From Methylobacterium thuringiense (GTDB lineage Bacteria; Pseudomonadota; Alphaproteobacteria; Rhizobiales; Beijerinckiaceae): a DNA stretch of 64,000 nucleotides. Position numbers and translations under genes: made by a program. The DNA lies in the NCBI RefSeq assembly GCF_022179645.1, contig NZ_BPRA01000015.1:186001-250000 (forward strand), in the 5' to 3' direction. Shown here piece after piece: positions 36,601-45,750 of this stretch. Within the stretch, counting starts at the first letter, position 1. Each line of letters starts with the position of its first letter. Under the pieces are notes generated by a model, which saw only the letters and a program-made list of their open reading frames with translations, made no database searches and had not been told where the DNA came from.

Positions 36601-37158
36601 TCAGACCGTCCTTCGCGGCAGCGGCTTGCTGACGAAGCGCGAGCCTACGAGCAGGAACCGCCACGGCGTCTCGACGCCACGGCTGATGCCGACGCGCGCG
36701 CCGGCCTCAACGCGTACCGGCGCGGAAGGAGGACGCCATCCGAACGGTGCCGCATCGATCGGCAGGCCGTCGTGGGCGGCGGTGATGGCGAGCGCCTGCG
36801 ACAGACGGCCTGGTCCGGCGCAGAGGAGGCGGGACTCGCTCAGCCCGCGGCGCGCATGCATCGCGTCCAAAACGTCGGTCGGCTCGAGAGCGCGCAGCAA
36901 TACAGCGCTGCCCGACTCGCAGACGAGGTTGAGGCACCAGTGCAAGCCGTAGGAGCGATAGACGTAGGCATGGCCCGGCGGCCCGAACATGCTCGCATTG
37001 CGCTTCGTCGGACCCGAAAAGCTGTGCGAGGCCGGATCCTGCCGGTCGTAGGCCTCGGTCTCGACAATGACGCCGCCGACGCCGCCGACCAGCAGCGTGT
37101 GTCCGATCAGGTCGGCGGCGACCTCGGCCGCGTGCCTGGCGAAGAAGCTCGCCTTCAC
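36601..37158 (-). CDS. mpg: DNA-3-methyladenine glycosylase (MPG/AAG type)
   Basis: 185 residues. Family motifs are GVIVETEAYDRQDPASHSFSG near 29-49, RNASMFGPPGHAYVYRSYGLHWCLNLV near 52-78 and GPGRLSQAL near 115. It removes alkylated purines from DNA as the first step of base excision. It is 8 bp downstream of rnhA and probably co-transcribed with it. Confidence 0.94.
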   Translation of the reverse strand: MKASFFARHAAEVAADLIGHTLLVGGVGGVIVETEAYDRQDPASHSFSGPTKRNASMFGPPGHAYVYRSYGLHWCLNLVCESGSAVLLRALEPTDVLDAMHARRGLSESRLLCAGPGRLSQALAITAAHDGLPIDAAPFGWRPPSAPVRVEAGARVGISRGVETPWRFLLVGSRFVSKPLPRRTV

Positions 37159-37166
37159 GAACGCCG

Positions 37167-37844
37167 TCAGGACGCCTGGGCCGGGGCTCTTGCGCTGTCG
37201 AGCGCAAGCGCCTTCCTAGTCCGGGCGACGCCCTCCGGGCCGAGTTCCAGGGCGAGCCGGAGCGCATCCTCGACCAAGGCGCCTTGGGACAGCCCCAGGC
37301 GCTTGGCTGCCCGCGCGATCTCGCCGGCAAGCCCGATCTCGACCATCATCGGGATCGTCGCAGGCGCTGCCGGCGAAGGAGCCTTGGCCGGCGCGCTTGC
37401 GGGCTTCGTCCGCTCGCCCAGCATCTCGCGACGCCCGAGCGTCGCCAGCACGTCGGCGCGCTCGTTTCCGACCTCGCCGGAATGGCCGCGCACCCAGGTC
37501 CATTTCACGTCGCGGGTGCGCGCCAGCGCGTCCAGCCGCTCCATCAAGTCGACGTTCTTGACGGGGCCGGTGGCCGTGCGCCAGCCGCGCCGCTTCCAGC
37601 CCGGCATCCACTCGGTGACGGATTTGACGACGTACTGGCTGTCGCAGCGCATCTCGATCGCCGCGCCCTCGGGAAAATATTCCAGCGCGCTGATCGCGGC
37701 GGTCAGCTCCATCCGGTTGTTGGTGGTGACACGGTCGCCGCCATGCAGCTCGACCGGACCGTCGGCCGCCTGGATGACGACACCCCAGCCGCCGGGGCCG
37801 GGATTGGGGTCGCAGCCGCCGTCGGCATAGACGATGGTTCGCAT
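37167..37844 (-). CDS. rnhA: Ribonuclease HI with a C-terminal ribbon-helix-helix-like tail
   Basis: 225 residues against about 155 for plain RNase HI. The catalytic acids are seen in YADGGCDPNPGPGG (D), MELTAAI (E), RCDSQYV (D) and VRGHSGEVGNERAD (the last D). After a Pro/Ala linker (near 145-160) comes PMMVEIGLAGEIARAAKRLGL then SQGALVEDALRLALELG, which has the strand-helix-helix pattern of a ribbon-helix-helix domain. It cleaves the RNA of RNA-DNA hybrids. The tail may improve binding or oligomerisation; this is inferred. Confidence 0.93.
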   Translation of the reverse strand: MRTIVYADGGCDPNPGPGGWGVVIQAADGPVELHGGDRVTTNNRMELTAAISALEYFPEGAAIEMRCDSQYVVKSVTEWMPGWKRRGWRTATGPVKNVDLMERLDALARTRDVKWTWVRGHSGEVGNERADVLATLGRREMLGERTKPASAPAKAPSPAAPATIPMMVEIGLAGEIARAAKRLGLSQGALVEDALRLALELGPEGVARTRKALALDSARAPAQAS

Positions 37845-37884
37845 CTCTGGACTCGTGGATCGGTGGAAGCCGACGATAGGCCGT

Positions 37885-38685
37885 TCAGTACTTCGCGACC
37901 ACCGGCGGGACCAGTCCGGCGAGCGGCACGGCGCTCCGCACGAGGCCGCAACGCGCCTCGGCCTCGGGCGGCAGCAGGGCGGCGAGGATCGGGCGGCGGT
38001 CGTCGAGGAAGGCGATCGTACGCTCCGCCGCGAGGGCTTCGCTGCCCGGCATCTCGACCACGAAATGCTCCAGGGCGAAGCGATAGCGGGCGACGCGCAG
38101 GCCGGTCTCGAGCCGAACCCAGGCGATCAGGCAGCGGTTCTCGGCCACCCGCATCGCGGCGTGGCGGACATCGAAATCGTCGAGGCTCGCCGAGAACAGC
38201 AGGGCGCGCAGACGCAGGCGGTCGGCGTCGATCACACGGGAGGCCGTGGCCGCGAAAGACGGGATCAGGCGGCCGTCGGCGGTAGCGTCCTCGGAAAGCC
38301 GGCTGTAGCGCGAATAGGGCGAGCGGAACGGGCCGGCGATCAGCTCGGCGTGGTAGCCCTCGATGTCGTCGATGCGCGCCGACGGCGGCAGCAGGCGCGA
38401 GCGCGTGAGGTTGGCGAGGATGTCGGTGAAGGCGGCGCGCCCCTGGGCCGGCATCAGGAAGCGCCAGGCCCGGTCGCGCAGGATCCGCTCATCGTCGGTC
38501 AGGGGAAATACGGAGGACGGCTCTTCGCGCTCCCGCGCGGCGATGGCGCCGGTGGAGTCGACGAGGGAATTCCAGGCACTCGGCGCCGGCCGTCCGAAAT
38601 CGCCTTCCTGGGCGCAGCCGCCCATCAGGAACAGGCCGGCGATCGGCAGGGTCCGTAAGAGAACCCGTTTGGCAGAGAGCGTCAC
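37885..38685 (-). CDS. Hypothetical lipoprotein
   Basis: 266 residues with a clear lipobox (LFLMGGCAQ, Cys near residue 24). The mature domain has charged helices and no recognised family (DDERILRDRAWRFLMPAQG, DIEGYHAELIAGPFRSPYSRYSRL, FVVEMPGSEAL). Probably lipid-anchored in the periplasm. The GTG start overlaps the stop of the small upstream gene (GTGA), so the two are co-produced. Confidence 0.72.
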   Translation of the reverse strand: MTLSAKRVLLRTLPIAGLFLMGGCAQEGDFGRPAPSAWNSLVDSTGAIAAREREEPSSVFPLTDDERILRDRAWRFLMPAQGRAAFTDILANLTRSRLLPPSARIDDIEGYHAELIAGPFRSPYSRYSRLSEDATADGRLIPSFAATASRVIDADRLRLRALLFSASLDDFDVRHAAMRVAENRCLIAWVRLETGLRVARYRFALEHFVVEMPGSEALAAERTIAFLDDRRPILAALLPPEAEARCGLVRSAVPLAGLVPPVVAKY

Positions 38686-38906
38686 GAGCGCTTGCGCTGT
38701 GGGACCGCCGGCTCGACCTGCACATCCGGCATGCGCTCGTAGCGAACGCCGGTGAAGAGCAGGATCTGCCCGAGTGGCGCGGCGTCGGCCGAAGCTTCGC
38801 GCCGGAAGCGGCGGCCTGCGGCTGTCGGCATAGCCAAGACCAGCGCCGACGGCTTGGGCTCGGCCGCGCTATTGCGGCTCTTCGAAAGGGTGTTGCGGGG
38901 GTTCAT
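38682..38906 (-). CDS. Small hypothetical protein upstream of a lipoprotein gene
   Basis: 74 residues, basic at both ends (for example RRFRREAS and PQRKRS at the end), with no signal peptide or membrane span. The stop overlaps the start of the lipoprotein gene (GTGA). Without this coupling it would be weak; with it I think it is real. No family recognised. Confidence 0.55.
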   Translation of the reverse strand: MNPRNTLSKSRNSAAEPKPSALVLAMPTAAGRRFRREASADAAPLGQILLFTGVRYERMPDVQVEPAVPQRKRS

Positions 38907-38959
38907 GCGGATGATCCCGTCCGATTCCGTGCGGCTTGCGTTCCGGGCACCCGCGGACG

Positions 38960-39264
38960 GCGAGTGAACGGTCGAGGATGGCCGGACGATGGCGCCGCCC
39001 GGCTTGAGCGTAGGGGAAGATCATCACGGCATCGTTAACGGAACGTTTCCATGCGGCGGTGGCGATCATCCCATCCACTGCGTGCGCCAGGGGCTCACGG
39101 CTAGTTCGACCGGCGGACTAACGGACGAAATGCAGGGGGATCCATCCCGAAACGGGGCATCGTTCCGCATTGGCCCGAAATTTGCTGATCGATTAGCTGT
39201 CCTAAGGCGGGCTTTTCCTCCCTGAACTTTGGCTCCGCTCGGCCCCCCGAGCGGAGCCTTTTTT
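38960..39264 (+). ncRNA. Putative small RNA ending at a perfect terminator
   Basis: A strong rightward terminator at 39231-39264 has no rightward gene before it for several hundred bases; the nearest genes run leftward from 38906. The stretch contains local inverted repeats (for example CCCGAAACGGG near 39146). No known RNA family (tmRNA, SRP RNA, RNase P, 6S) could be recognised. The 5' end is a guess. Confidence 0.4.
39231..39264 (+). terminator. Perfect rho-independent terminator
   Basis: 12-bp perfect stem GGCTCCGCTCGG (39231-39242) and CCGAGCGGAGCC (39247-39258), CCCC loop, TTTTTT (39259-39264). The minus strand has no T run, so it acts only rightward. Confidence 0.92.
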
Positions 39265-39427
39265 CGAGCGGTACCTCCCTGCTGCCCCCGGCCTGTGGTG
39301 TTACCCGCAAGCGACCCATGCCGAGGAACCGGCCCTCCCGGCCATCCGGCGCGCTTGCTTACGTCGCGTTGCGCCCGATATGCCGTCTCGAAACACCGTG
39401 AGCGCAAGCGCGTAAGGACACCTTAGG

Positions 39428-39724
39428 ATGAATTCGGATTCGGCACGATTCGGGGGCCCGTCGAAGGGCCTGTCGACGGTATTGAAGATTGCGCCGTTCG
39501 CTATCCTCCTCGCCGCGACCAGCCCGGCGCTTGCCCAGCGGGACGATCCCGGCCTGCAGCTCAACTGCGCCAACGACTTCTTCCGCCTCTGCGCCGGCGT
39601 AGATCCGAACAGCGGCGAGGCCGACAAGTGCATGAACCGCAACCGACCGCGCCTCTCGGCCGAGTGCAAGGCCGCGATCGGCGACTTCGACAAGCGCGAG
39701 CCCGGCAAGATCAAGGGGCGCTGA
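39428..39724 (+). CDS. Small secreted cysteine-rich-repeat protein
   Basis: 98 residues with a signal peptide ([19 protein letters not shown]; the run of charged residues before it is unusual). The mature part has four Cys in the pattern [16 protein letters not shown], then [20 protein letters not shown], like the cysteine-rich repeat of the GLG1/FGFR-binding kind found in many alphaproteobacterial secreted proteins. The function is unknown. Confidence 0.7.
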   Translation: MNSDSARFGGPSKGLSTVLKIAPFAILLAATSPALAQRDDPGLQLNCANDFFRLCAGVDPNSGEADKCMNRNRPRLSAECKAAIGDFDKREPGKIKGR

Positions 39725-39779
39725 GCCCGCAATCGTCACGACCGGAGGGGGCCACCTCCTCGCACAACAGAGGTTACCC

Positions 39780-40727
39780 ATGGCCCTCACCGTCGTGGTC
39801 CAGATGGACCCGATCCAGGCGATCCGTATCGCCGGCGACACCACCTTCGCGCTGATGCTGGAAGCCCAGGCGCGGGGGCACCGCCTCCTCTACTACACGC
39901 CTGATCGCCTCTCGATGCAGGGCCGGCGCGTGACCGCCCGTGTCGAACCGGTGACCGTTCACGACGTCGAGGGGGCGCATGCCACCCTCGGCCCGATCGA
40001 GCGCATCGACTTGCGTGAGGCGGACGTGGTGCTGATGCGCCAAGATCCGCCCTTCGACATGGCCTACATCACGGCCACGCACATGCTGGAGGCGATCTCC
40101 GACGAGACCCTGGTGGTCAACAACCCGGCCGAAGTCCGCAACGCTCCCGAAAAGCTGTTCGTCCTCGACTTCCCCGAGCTGATGCCGCCAACACTGATCT
40201 CGCGCGACAAGGCCGAGATCGAGGCGTTTCGCCGGGAGCACGGCACGGTGGCGATGAAGCCGCTGCACGGTCATGGCGGCGCTGCAGTGTTCCGCGTGAC
40301 GGAGGACGACCCGAATTTCGGCTCGATGTTCGACCTGTTTGCCGTGACGTTCCGCGAGCAGTGGGTGGTCCAGAAGTTCCTCGAGAAGGTCACCGAGGGC
40401 GACAAGCGCATCATCCTCGTCGACGGGGAACTGATGGGCGCGATCAACCGCGTGCCGGCCAAGGGCGACATCCGCTCGAACATGGTTCGCGGCGGAGCCG
40501 CCGGCCCGTCCGACCTGACCGAGCGCGAGCGCGAGATCTGCGCGACCATCGGCCCGGAGCTGAAGCGACGCGGCCTGATCCTCGTCGGCATCGACGTGAT
40601 CGACGGTCACCTCACCGAGATCAACGTGACCTCGCCGACTGGCCTGCGTGCCATCAAGCGGCTCGGCGGGCCGGATCTGGCAGTGTCGGTCTGGGACGCG
40701 ATCGAGGCGCGGGTCGGCGCCGGCTGA
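39780..40727 (+). CDS. gshB: Glutathione synthase
   Basis: 315 residues, full length. ATP-grasp motifs: [17 protein letters not shown] near 157-173, [29 protein letters not shown] near 213-242, and [20 protein letters not shown] near 274-293. It ligates glycine to gamma-glutamylcysteine. The gene stands alone. It converges on the antiporter gene 8 bp later. Confidence 0.96.
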   Translation: MALTVVVQMDPIQAIRIAGDTTFALMLEAQARGHRLLYYTPDRLSMQGRRVTARVEPVTVHDVEGAHATLGPIERIDLREADVVLMRQDPPFDMAYITATHMLEAISDETLVVNNPAEVRNAPEKLFVLDFPELMPPTLISRDKAEIEAFRREHGTVAMKPLHGHGGAAVFRVTEDDPNFGSMFDLFAVTFREQWVVQKFLEKVTEGDKRIILVDGELMGAINRVPAKGDIRSNMVRGGAAGPSDLTEREREICATIGPELKRRGLILVGIDVIDGHLTEINVTSPTGLRAIKRLGGPDLAVSVWDAIEARVGAG

Positions 40728-40735
40728 GCGACCGC

Positions 40736-42358
40736 TCAGGTCTCGGCGCGCGGCGTCGCGCTGAGTTCGGTCCAGTCGAATTCTTCTTCCAGCACGAAGA
40801 ATGCGTCGTCGCCGATCTCGCCGGCCCGGCGCAGCGCCAGGATGCGTTCGCGGGCAGCCTGGATCGCCCGGCGGCGGGCATCGTCGGCAGGCAGGCCCTC
40901 GGGCGCCAAGCCCTCTTCGTGCGCCTCGGCTTCTTCGACGACGAGGCGGAACTCCCGGCGCAGGGCTTCGGCGATCTCGGACTCGTCGCCCTCCAGGCTT
41001 TCGATCGCAGCTCCGTAAGCCTCGGCCCGGCCCCAGCCGACCTCGTGGCCGACGGGGTCGGTGTCCTCCAGCTTCAGCCAAGCGAGCAGCGGGCGCAGGG
41101 TCAGCCCCTGGATCACCAGGGTGCCGATCACCACGGCGAAGGCCGTGAGGACAATGAGGTCGCGATAGGGAAAGGCACCATTCGGTCCGCTCTCGGGCAG
41201 GGCCAGGGCACCGGCGATGGTAACGAGGCCACGCATGCCCGCCCAGGACACGGCGAACCCCGCACCGGGCCCGAGATCGGACGCCTCGCGCCCGCCCGCC
41301 GCGATGCCCTTGCGGAAGGCGTTGCCGAGGTCGAGGACGGAGCGATCCTTGGAGCGGCGCGCTTCGGCGAATCCGATCCGCCGGATGCCGCTCGCAGGCA
41401 GCACCCAGGCGATACGGACGAGAACGACCGTCAGCAGCACCGAGCCCGCCACCATCGCGAAGGGAAGGTTCTCGGCGGCACGCAGCCGTTCGAGGATCGG
41501 GCCGAGCTGATTGCCGATCAGGACGAAGGCCAGGACGTTGAGGACGAAGATCACCGTGTCCCAGACGGCATAGGACAGGATGCGCGGGCGCGGTGCTGTC
41601 CGCTCGGGGGCGTAGCGGGCCACGACCAGGGCGAAGCTGACGACGGTCAGCACGCCCGAGAGTTCAATCGCTTCGGCCGCAATCCAGACCCCGAAGGCCG
41701 CCGCGAATTGCAGGACGATGCTGCTGGCCGGGTCCGACACCCAGCGCATCCCCCACAGGTAGATCCGGGCGAGGATCGGACCGGCAATCAGGCTGCCGAC
41801 GACGCCGAGGAGGAAGGCGGGCGCGACCTCGGACAGGGAGAAGTGCCCGGTGACGGCCGCCGCGACGCCGAGCCGGTAAATCAACAACGAGCCGGCATCG
41901 TTGAGCAGGCTCTCGCCACGCAGGATCGTCGTGAGCCGGTGCGGGAGCGGCACGTGCGCGAGGACCGAGAGCGCCGCCACGGCGTCCGGCGGGGCGACGA
42001 TGGCACCGAGCACGATCGCCGCCGAGAGCGGCATGTCCGGTACCAGCATCTTGACCACTACGGCGACCGCAAGCGTCGTGACGAGAACGGCGCCGACGGC
42101 GAGCCCGGCGATCGGCCGCCAGTTGACCCGCAGGTCCCGCAGAGACGTGGCGTAGCCGGCGTCGACCAGGACGGGCGCGAGAAACAGCGCGAGGGCAAGG
42201 TCGGGATCGAGCCGCAGGTTCGGGAAGCCCGGGGCCAGGGCGAGCCCGACGCCGCCGAGCGCGAGGAAGGCCGGATAGGGCGCGCCGACGCGCCGCGCTA
42301 GGGCCGCAAGCAGCACGGCGCCGACCAGCACCGCGACGATCCATTCGAACACGAACAT
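40736..42358 (-). CDS. Na+/H+ antiporter, CPA1/NhaP type
   Basis: 540 residues with 12 predicted spans (residues 1-420) and a charged C-terminal tail. Signatures: GAIVAPPDAVAALSVL near 118 (ion-binding Asp) and ILRGESLLNDAGSLLIYR near 143-160. It exchanges monovalent cations for protons. The gene is divergent from none and ends beside gshB. Confidence 0.93.
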   Translation of the reverse strand: MFVFEWIVAVLVGAVLLAALARRVGAPYPAFLALGGVGLALAPGFPNLRLDPDLALALFLAPVLVDAGYATSLRDLRVNWRPIAGLAVGAVLVTTLAVAVVVKMLVPDMPLSAAIVLGAIVAPPDAVAALSVLAHVPLPHRLTTILRGESLLNDAGSLLIYRLGVAAAVTGHFSLSEVAPAFLLGVVGSLIAGPILARIYLWGMRWVSDPASSIVLQFAAAFGVWIAAEAIELSGVLTVVSFALVVARYAPERTAPRPRILSYAVWDTVIFVLNVLAFVLIGNQLGPILERLRAAENLPFAMVAGSVLLTVVLVRIAWVLPASGIRRIGFAEARRSKDRSVLDLGNAFRKGIAAGGREASDLGPGAGFAVSWAGMRGLVTIAGALALPESGPNGAFPYRDLIVLTAFAVVIGTLVIQGLTLRPLLAWLKLEDTDPVGHEVGWGRAEAYGAAIESLEGDESEIAEALRREFRLVVEEAEAHEEGLAPEGLPADDARRRAIQAARERILALRRAGEIGDDAFFVLEEEFDWTELSATPRAET

Positions 42359-42414
42359 CTGGAACCGGAGATAGGGCGGCGTGGCGGTTTCGAGCGACGT
42401 TGTCCTGCGGCGTC

Positions 42415-43320
42415 TCAGCCCGGCAGGATGCCCTCCGGTAACGTAGCGACGTGCCGGGCTATCGCACCGGGCGTCGTCAGCCAGATCGTCTTGCGGTGCT
42501 CGACGATGCCGGCGAGCGCCCGTCGCAACGGTCTCAGGCGGTGCGGCTGGCCGACGATGTAGGGGTGGAGCGCGATACCCATCACCAGCGGCGCGGCCCG
42601 TGAGGCCGTTCGCATCTCGGCGAAGCCGTCGCGGATCATCCGTGCGAATTCCCGGGCGGTATGCCCGCGCGCGATGACCGCCGGGATGTCGTTGAGCTCT
42701 TGGGGGTACGGTACCGAGAGGATGCCGCGCCCGTCCCGGGTCGCGAAGCGCACCGGCTGGTCGTCATGCGCCCAGTCGAGCAGGTAGTCGTAGCCGGCCT
42801 CCGAAAGCAGGTCCGGCGTGACCCGCGATTGCGAGATCCAGGGGCCGAGCCAGCCCGTCGGCGCCCGGCCCTCCTCGCGTGCCAGGGCCTGCGTCGCGTC
42901 GGCGATCAATTCCCGTTCCGCCGCCTCGTCGAGATCGCCCTGCCGCTCGGCGTTGCTGCGGCCATGGGCGACGATCTCGACGGGATGGGTTTCGCCATAG
43001 CGGCGCACGGCCTCCATCAGGCCCGGGCAATCGGCATGGAGCCGGCTGTTTGCGAGCACCGCCACCGGCAGCGACAGCTCGGCGAACAGGTCGAGCAGGC
43101 GAAACACGCCGACGCGGTTGCCCCAGTCGCGCCAGGAATAGTTGAGCACGTCCGGTTGCGGTCCGCCCGGCGCCAGCTCCGCGCCGAGGCCCTCGCCGAA
43201 GGCGAAGGTTTCGAGGTTGAGGGCAACGTAGACCGCGAGCCGCCTACCGCCGGGCCAGTCGTAGACCGGGCGGCTGGGCAGGGCGCTGTAGCGGTAGCGG
43301 CCGTGTGCGGCTTCGGTCAC
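42415..43320 (-). CDS. Polysaccharide deacetylase family protein (allantoinase/PuuE-like)
   Basis: 301 residues with a NodB-like barrel. ETFAFGEGLGAELAPGGPQPDVLNY and WRDWGNRVGVFRLLDLFAELSLP are the signatures of the PuuE/chitin deacetylase-like group. VEIVAHGRSN near 112-121 carries the metal ligands, and IALHPYIVGQPHRLRPL near 250 is the last one. The substrate could be allantoin or a GlcNAc compound; not decidable here. Probably cytoplasmic. Confidence 0.87.
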   Translation of the reverse strand: MTEAAHGRYRYSALPSRPVYDWPGGRRLAVYVALNLETFAFGEGLGAELAPGGPQPDVLNYSWRDWGNRVGVFRLLDLFAELSLPVAVLANSRLHADCPGLMEAVRRYGETHPVEIVAHGRSNAERQGDLDEAAERELIADATQALAREEGRAPTGWLGPWISQSRVTPDLLSEAGYDYLLDWAHDDQPVRFATRDGRGILSVPYPQELNDIPAVIARGHTAREFARMIRDGFAEMRTASRAAPLVMGIALHPYIVGQPHRLRPLRRALAGIVEHRKTIWLTTPGAIARHVATLPEGILPG

Positions 43321-43327
43321 CCGACGG

Positions 43328-43759
43328 CTACTTGGCAGGGGTCGCGTCCGGAGCCTTCGGGGCGGGCGTCGGCGTCTCGCCGGCGGCCATCGGCTGCAGC
43401 ACGTTCTTGGCGATGCTGCCCTCGGGGCCGTATTCGCCGGCCACCGCGATGCAGGACTGCTCGCGATGCAGCGCCATGTCGTTCGACATCATCCCGAAGA
43501 TCCCCTGGATGCGGGCGCCGAAGGGCCCGCGCGGGCTGACGTCCTCGGACTTGGTGTTCATCTTGGCGAGCACGGCATCGAATTCCGGTACGCCGATCTT
43601 GTAGCCGCAGACGTTCGAGGCCGCGTAGACGTACGCCGCAAGTTCGAGGGCGCGCGGTGCAGGAGCGTTGCGGATCGTTCGCGGCGGCGCAGCGTCTTCC
43701 GCGACGGCGGGCAAGGCGAAGCCTGCGAGCAGGGCTGCGGCGAGGAAATGTCTGGACAT
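43328..43759 (-). CDS. Small secreted protein of unknown function
   Basis: 143 residues with a signal peptide (MSRHFLAAALLAGFALPAVAE, then DAAPP). The mature part has two Cys (ASNVCGYKIGVPEF and REQSCIAVAGEYGPEG), possibly a disulfide. It ends in a Pro/Ala-rich tail. It lies just downstream of the dTDP-rhamnose region and is transcribed leftward into the deacetylase. No family recognised. Confidence 0.7.
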   Translation of the reverse strand: MSRHFLAAALLAGFALPAVAEDAAPPRTIRNAPAPRALELAAYVYAASNVCGYKIGVPEFDAVLAKMNTKSEDVSPRGPFGARIQGIFGMMSNDMALHREQSCIAVAGEYGPEGSIAKNVLQPMAAGETPTPAPKAPDATPAK

Positions 43760-44078
43760 TGTCTGGGGCGGTCCTCGAATGGAGCAGCTTCTTACGAGCC
43801 GCTTATAGGCAACCGCGACATAGATCGTCCGCCCTCGGCCCTCCAGGGGGCATGAGCGCGCAGACGCGCTCGTGCTTATCCCATCCGCGTCCAGGTCTTG
43901 CGCTCACAGATCCACGCCGCGCTGCACCGAGGTCGGACCCATCACGAGCAGCGGCATCGTTTGGGGCGATCGGCTTGCCCAGCGAAGCCGGTTTCGCAAG
44001 GCACCGCCTTGACTTCGCCCCCATCGCGACCTTCAACGGCGCCCTCTCGAACAGGGCCGGCGAGCCCGGAGGACGGCG
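43760..44078. other. Intergenic region before rfbC
   Basis: 319 bp between the leftward secreted-protein gene and rfbC. It should carry promoters for both. No clear promoter consensus or gene was identified. Confidence 0.5.
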
Positions 44079-44630
44079 ATGCGCGTGATCGAAACGGAGA
44101 TCCCCGCGGTCAAGCGCGTCATCCCAAAGCGGCATGGCGACGAGCGCGGCTGGTTCTCGGAGGTGTTTCGGGTCGATCAGCTTGCCGAGGGTGGTATCAC
44201 CAGCGCCTTCGTGCAGGACAACCAGTCCTTCTCGGCCCCGGCCGGGACCCTGCGCGGCCTGCATTTCCAGACGCCGCCGGCGGCGCAGGCCAAGCTCGTG
44301 CGCGTGCTGGCTGGCGCGATCCTCGACGTCGCCGTCGACATCCGACACGGCTCGCCGACCTTCGGCCGCTACGTCGCGGTCCGGCTCGATGCCGAGACCG
44401 GCGAACAGCTGTTCGTGCCGCACGGCTTCGCGCACGGCTTCTGTACTCTGGAGCCGAACACCATGGTGGCCTACAAGGTCGACGCGTATTACAGCCCGGC
44501 GAACGACCGCAGCATCGCCTGGAACGATCCCGACATCGGCATCGACTGGCCGGTGAGCGAGGCCGAGGCGATCCTGTCCGGCAAGGACAAGACCGCGCCG
44601 CGGCTCGCCAGCCTCGAAAAGCTGTTCTGA
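44079..44630 (+). CDS. rfbC: dTDP-4-dehydrorhamnose 3,5-epimerase
   Basis: 183 residues, the normal length for RmlC. Signatures: FVQDNQSFSAPAGTLRGLHFQTPP near 48-72 (active-site His), VAVDIRHGSPTFGRYVAVRL near 86-106, and FVPHGFAHGFCTLEPNTMVAYK near 112-134. Third step of dTDP-L-rhamnose synthesis. First gene of the rfbCBDA operon. Confidence 0.96.
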   Translation: MRVIETEIPAVKRVIPKRHGDERGWFSEVFRVDQLAEGGITSAFVQDNQSFSAPAGTLRGLHFQTPPAAQAKLVRVLAGAILDVAVDIRHGSPTFGRYVAVRLDAETGEQLFVPHGFAHGFCTLEPNTMVAYKVDAYYSPANDRSIAWNDPDIGIDWPVSEAEAILSGKDKTAPRLASLEKLF

Positions 44631-44690
44631 GGCGAACGAATTGTCCGCCGGGCGTCGTGGCGCCCGACGCCCAAGCTGACGGAGACCCCC

Positions 44691-45749
44691 ATGCGCATTC
44701 TGGTGACCGGCGGCTGCGGCTTCATCGGCTCCGCCCTCGTCCTGCATCTCGTGCAGGATCTCGGTCACGAGGTGCTGACGCTCGACGCGTTGACCTATGC
44801 GGCCAACCCGATCTCGCTGCAGCCCCTCGACGGCGACGGCCGGCACCGGTTCGTCCAGGCCGACATCTGCGACCCGGCCCGCGTCCACGCGCTCTATGCC
44901 GACTTTCGGCCGCAGGCGGTGATGCATCTCGCCGCCGAGAGCCATGTCGACCGCTCGATCACCGACCCCGGCGCCTTCGTGCGCACCAACGTCGTCGGCA
45001 CGCAGGTGATGCTCGACGGCGCCCGCTCGTTCTGGGATGGCCTTCCCGAGGCCGACCGCAAGGCCTTCCGGTTCCTCCATGTCTCGACCGACGAGGTCTA
45101 CGGCTCGCTGTCGCCGGACGCCTTCTTCACCGAAGAGAGCCGCTACGACCCGCGCTCGCCCTACTCGGCCTCGAAGGCCGCCTCAGACCACCTCGCGCGT
45201 GCCTGGCACGAGACCTACGGCCTGCCGGTGCTGGTGACGAACTGCTCGAACAATTACGGGCCGCGTCACTTCCCGGAAAAGCTGATCCCGCTGATGATCC
45301 TAAACGCGCTGGAGGGGAAGAAACTGCCGGTCTACGGCGACGGACTGAACGAGCGCGACTGGATCCATGTCGAGGACCACGCCCGCGGTCTCGTCGCAGT
45401 GCTTATGACGGGCCGGATCGGCGAGACCTACCTGCTCGGCGGCCGGGCCGTGCGCAACAACCTCGCCGTGGTGAAGGCGCTCTGCGCGGCCTTCGACCGG
45501 TTGCGCCCCGAGCACGCGCCACACGAAAAACTGATCAGCTTCGTCACCGACCGGCCCGGGCATGATCGGCGCTACGCCATCGACCCGTCGAAGGCCGAAC
45601 GCGAAGTCGACTGGGCACCGACCAAGGTGTTCGAGGAGGCGTTGGAGGAGACCGTGCGCTGGTATCTCGACACCGAGAGCTGGTGGCGCCCGATCCGCGA
45701 GGGCCGCTACACCGGCGAGCGGCTCGGTCTGGCAGCCAAGAGCGCCTGA
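44691..45749 (+). CDS. rfbB: dTDP-glucose 4,6-dehydratase
   Basis: 352 residues, the normal length for RmlB. NAD-binding GGCGFIGSALV near 7-17, HVSTDEVYGSL near 127, and YSASKAASDHLARAW near 158 (catalytic Tyr-x-x-x-Lys). Second step of dTDP-L-rhamnose synthesis. It is 60 bp after rfbC and directly followed by rfbD (1 bp gap). Confidence 0.96.
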   Translation: MRILVTGGCGFIGSALVLHLVQDLGHEVLTLDALTYAANPISLQPLDGDGRHRFVQADICDPARVHALYADFRPQAVMHLAAESHVDRSITDPGAFVRTNVVGTQVMLDGARSFWDGLPEADRKAFRFLHVSTDEVYGSLSPDAFFTEESRYDPRSPYSASKAASDHLARAWHETYGLPVLVTNCSNNYGPRHFPEKLIPLMILNALEGKKLPVYGDGLNERDWIHVEDHARGLVAVLMTGRIGETYLLGGRAVRNNLAVVKALCAAFDRLRPEHAPHEKLISFVTDRPGHDRRYAIDPSKAEREVDWAPTKVFEEALEETVRWYLDTESWWRPIREGRYTGERLGLAAKSA

Positions 45750-45750
45750 G

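Noticed and set aside
40726-40739. TGAGCG-ACC-GCTCA hairpin between gshB and the antiporter
   Set aside because: The stem is short and there is no T run on either strand, so it is not counted as a terminator.
40361-42301. 646-residue plus-strand frame opposite the CPA1 antiporter
   Set aside because: Shadow: rich in Arg/Glu/Gly/Asp without family motifs, while the minus strand has a clear transporter.
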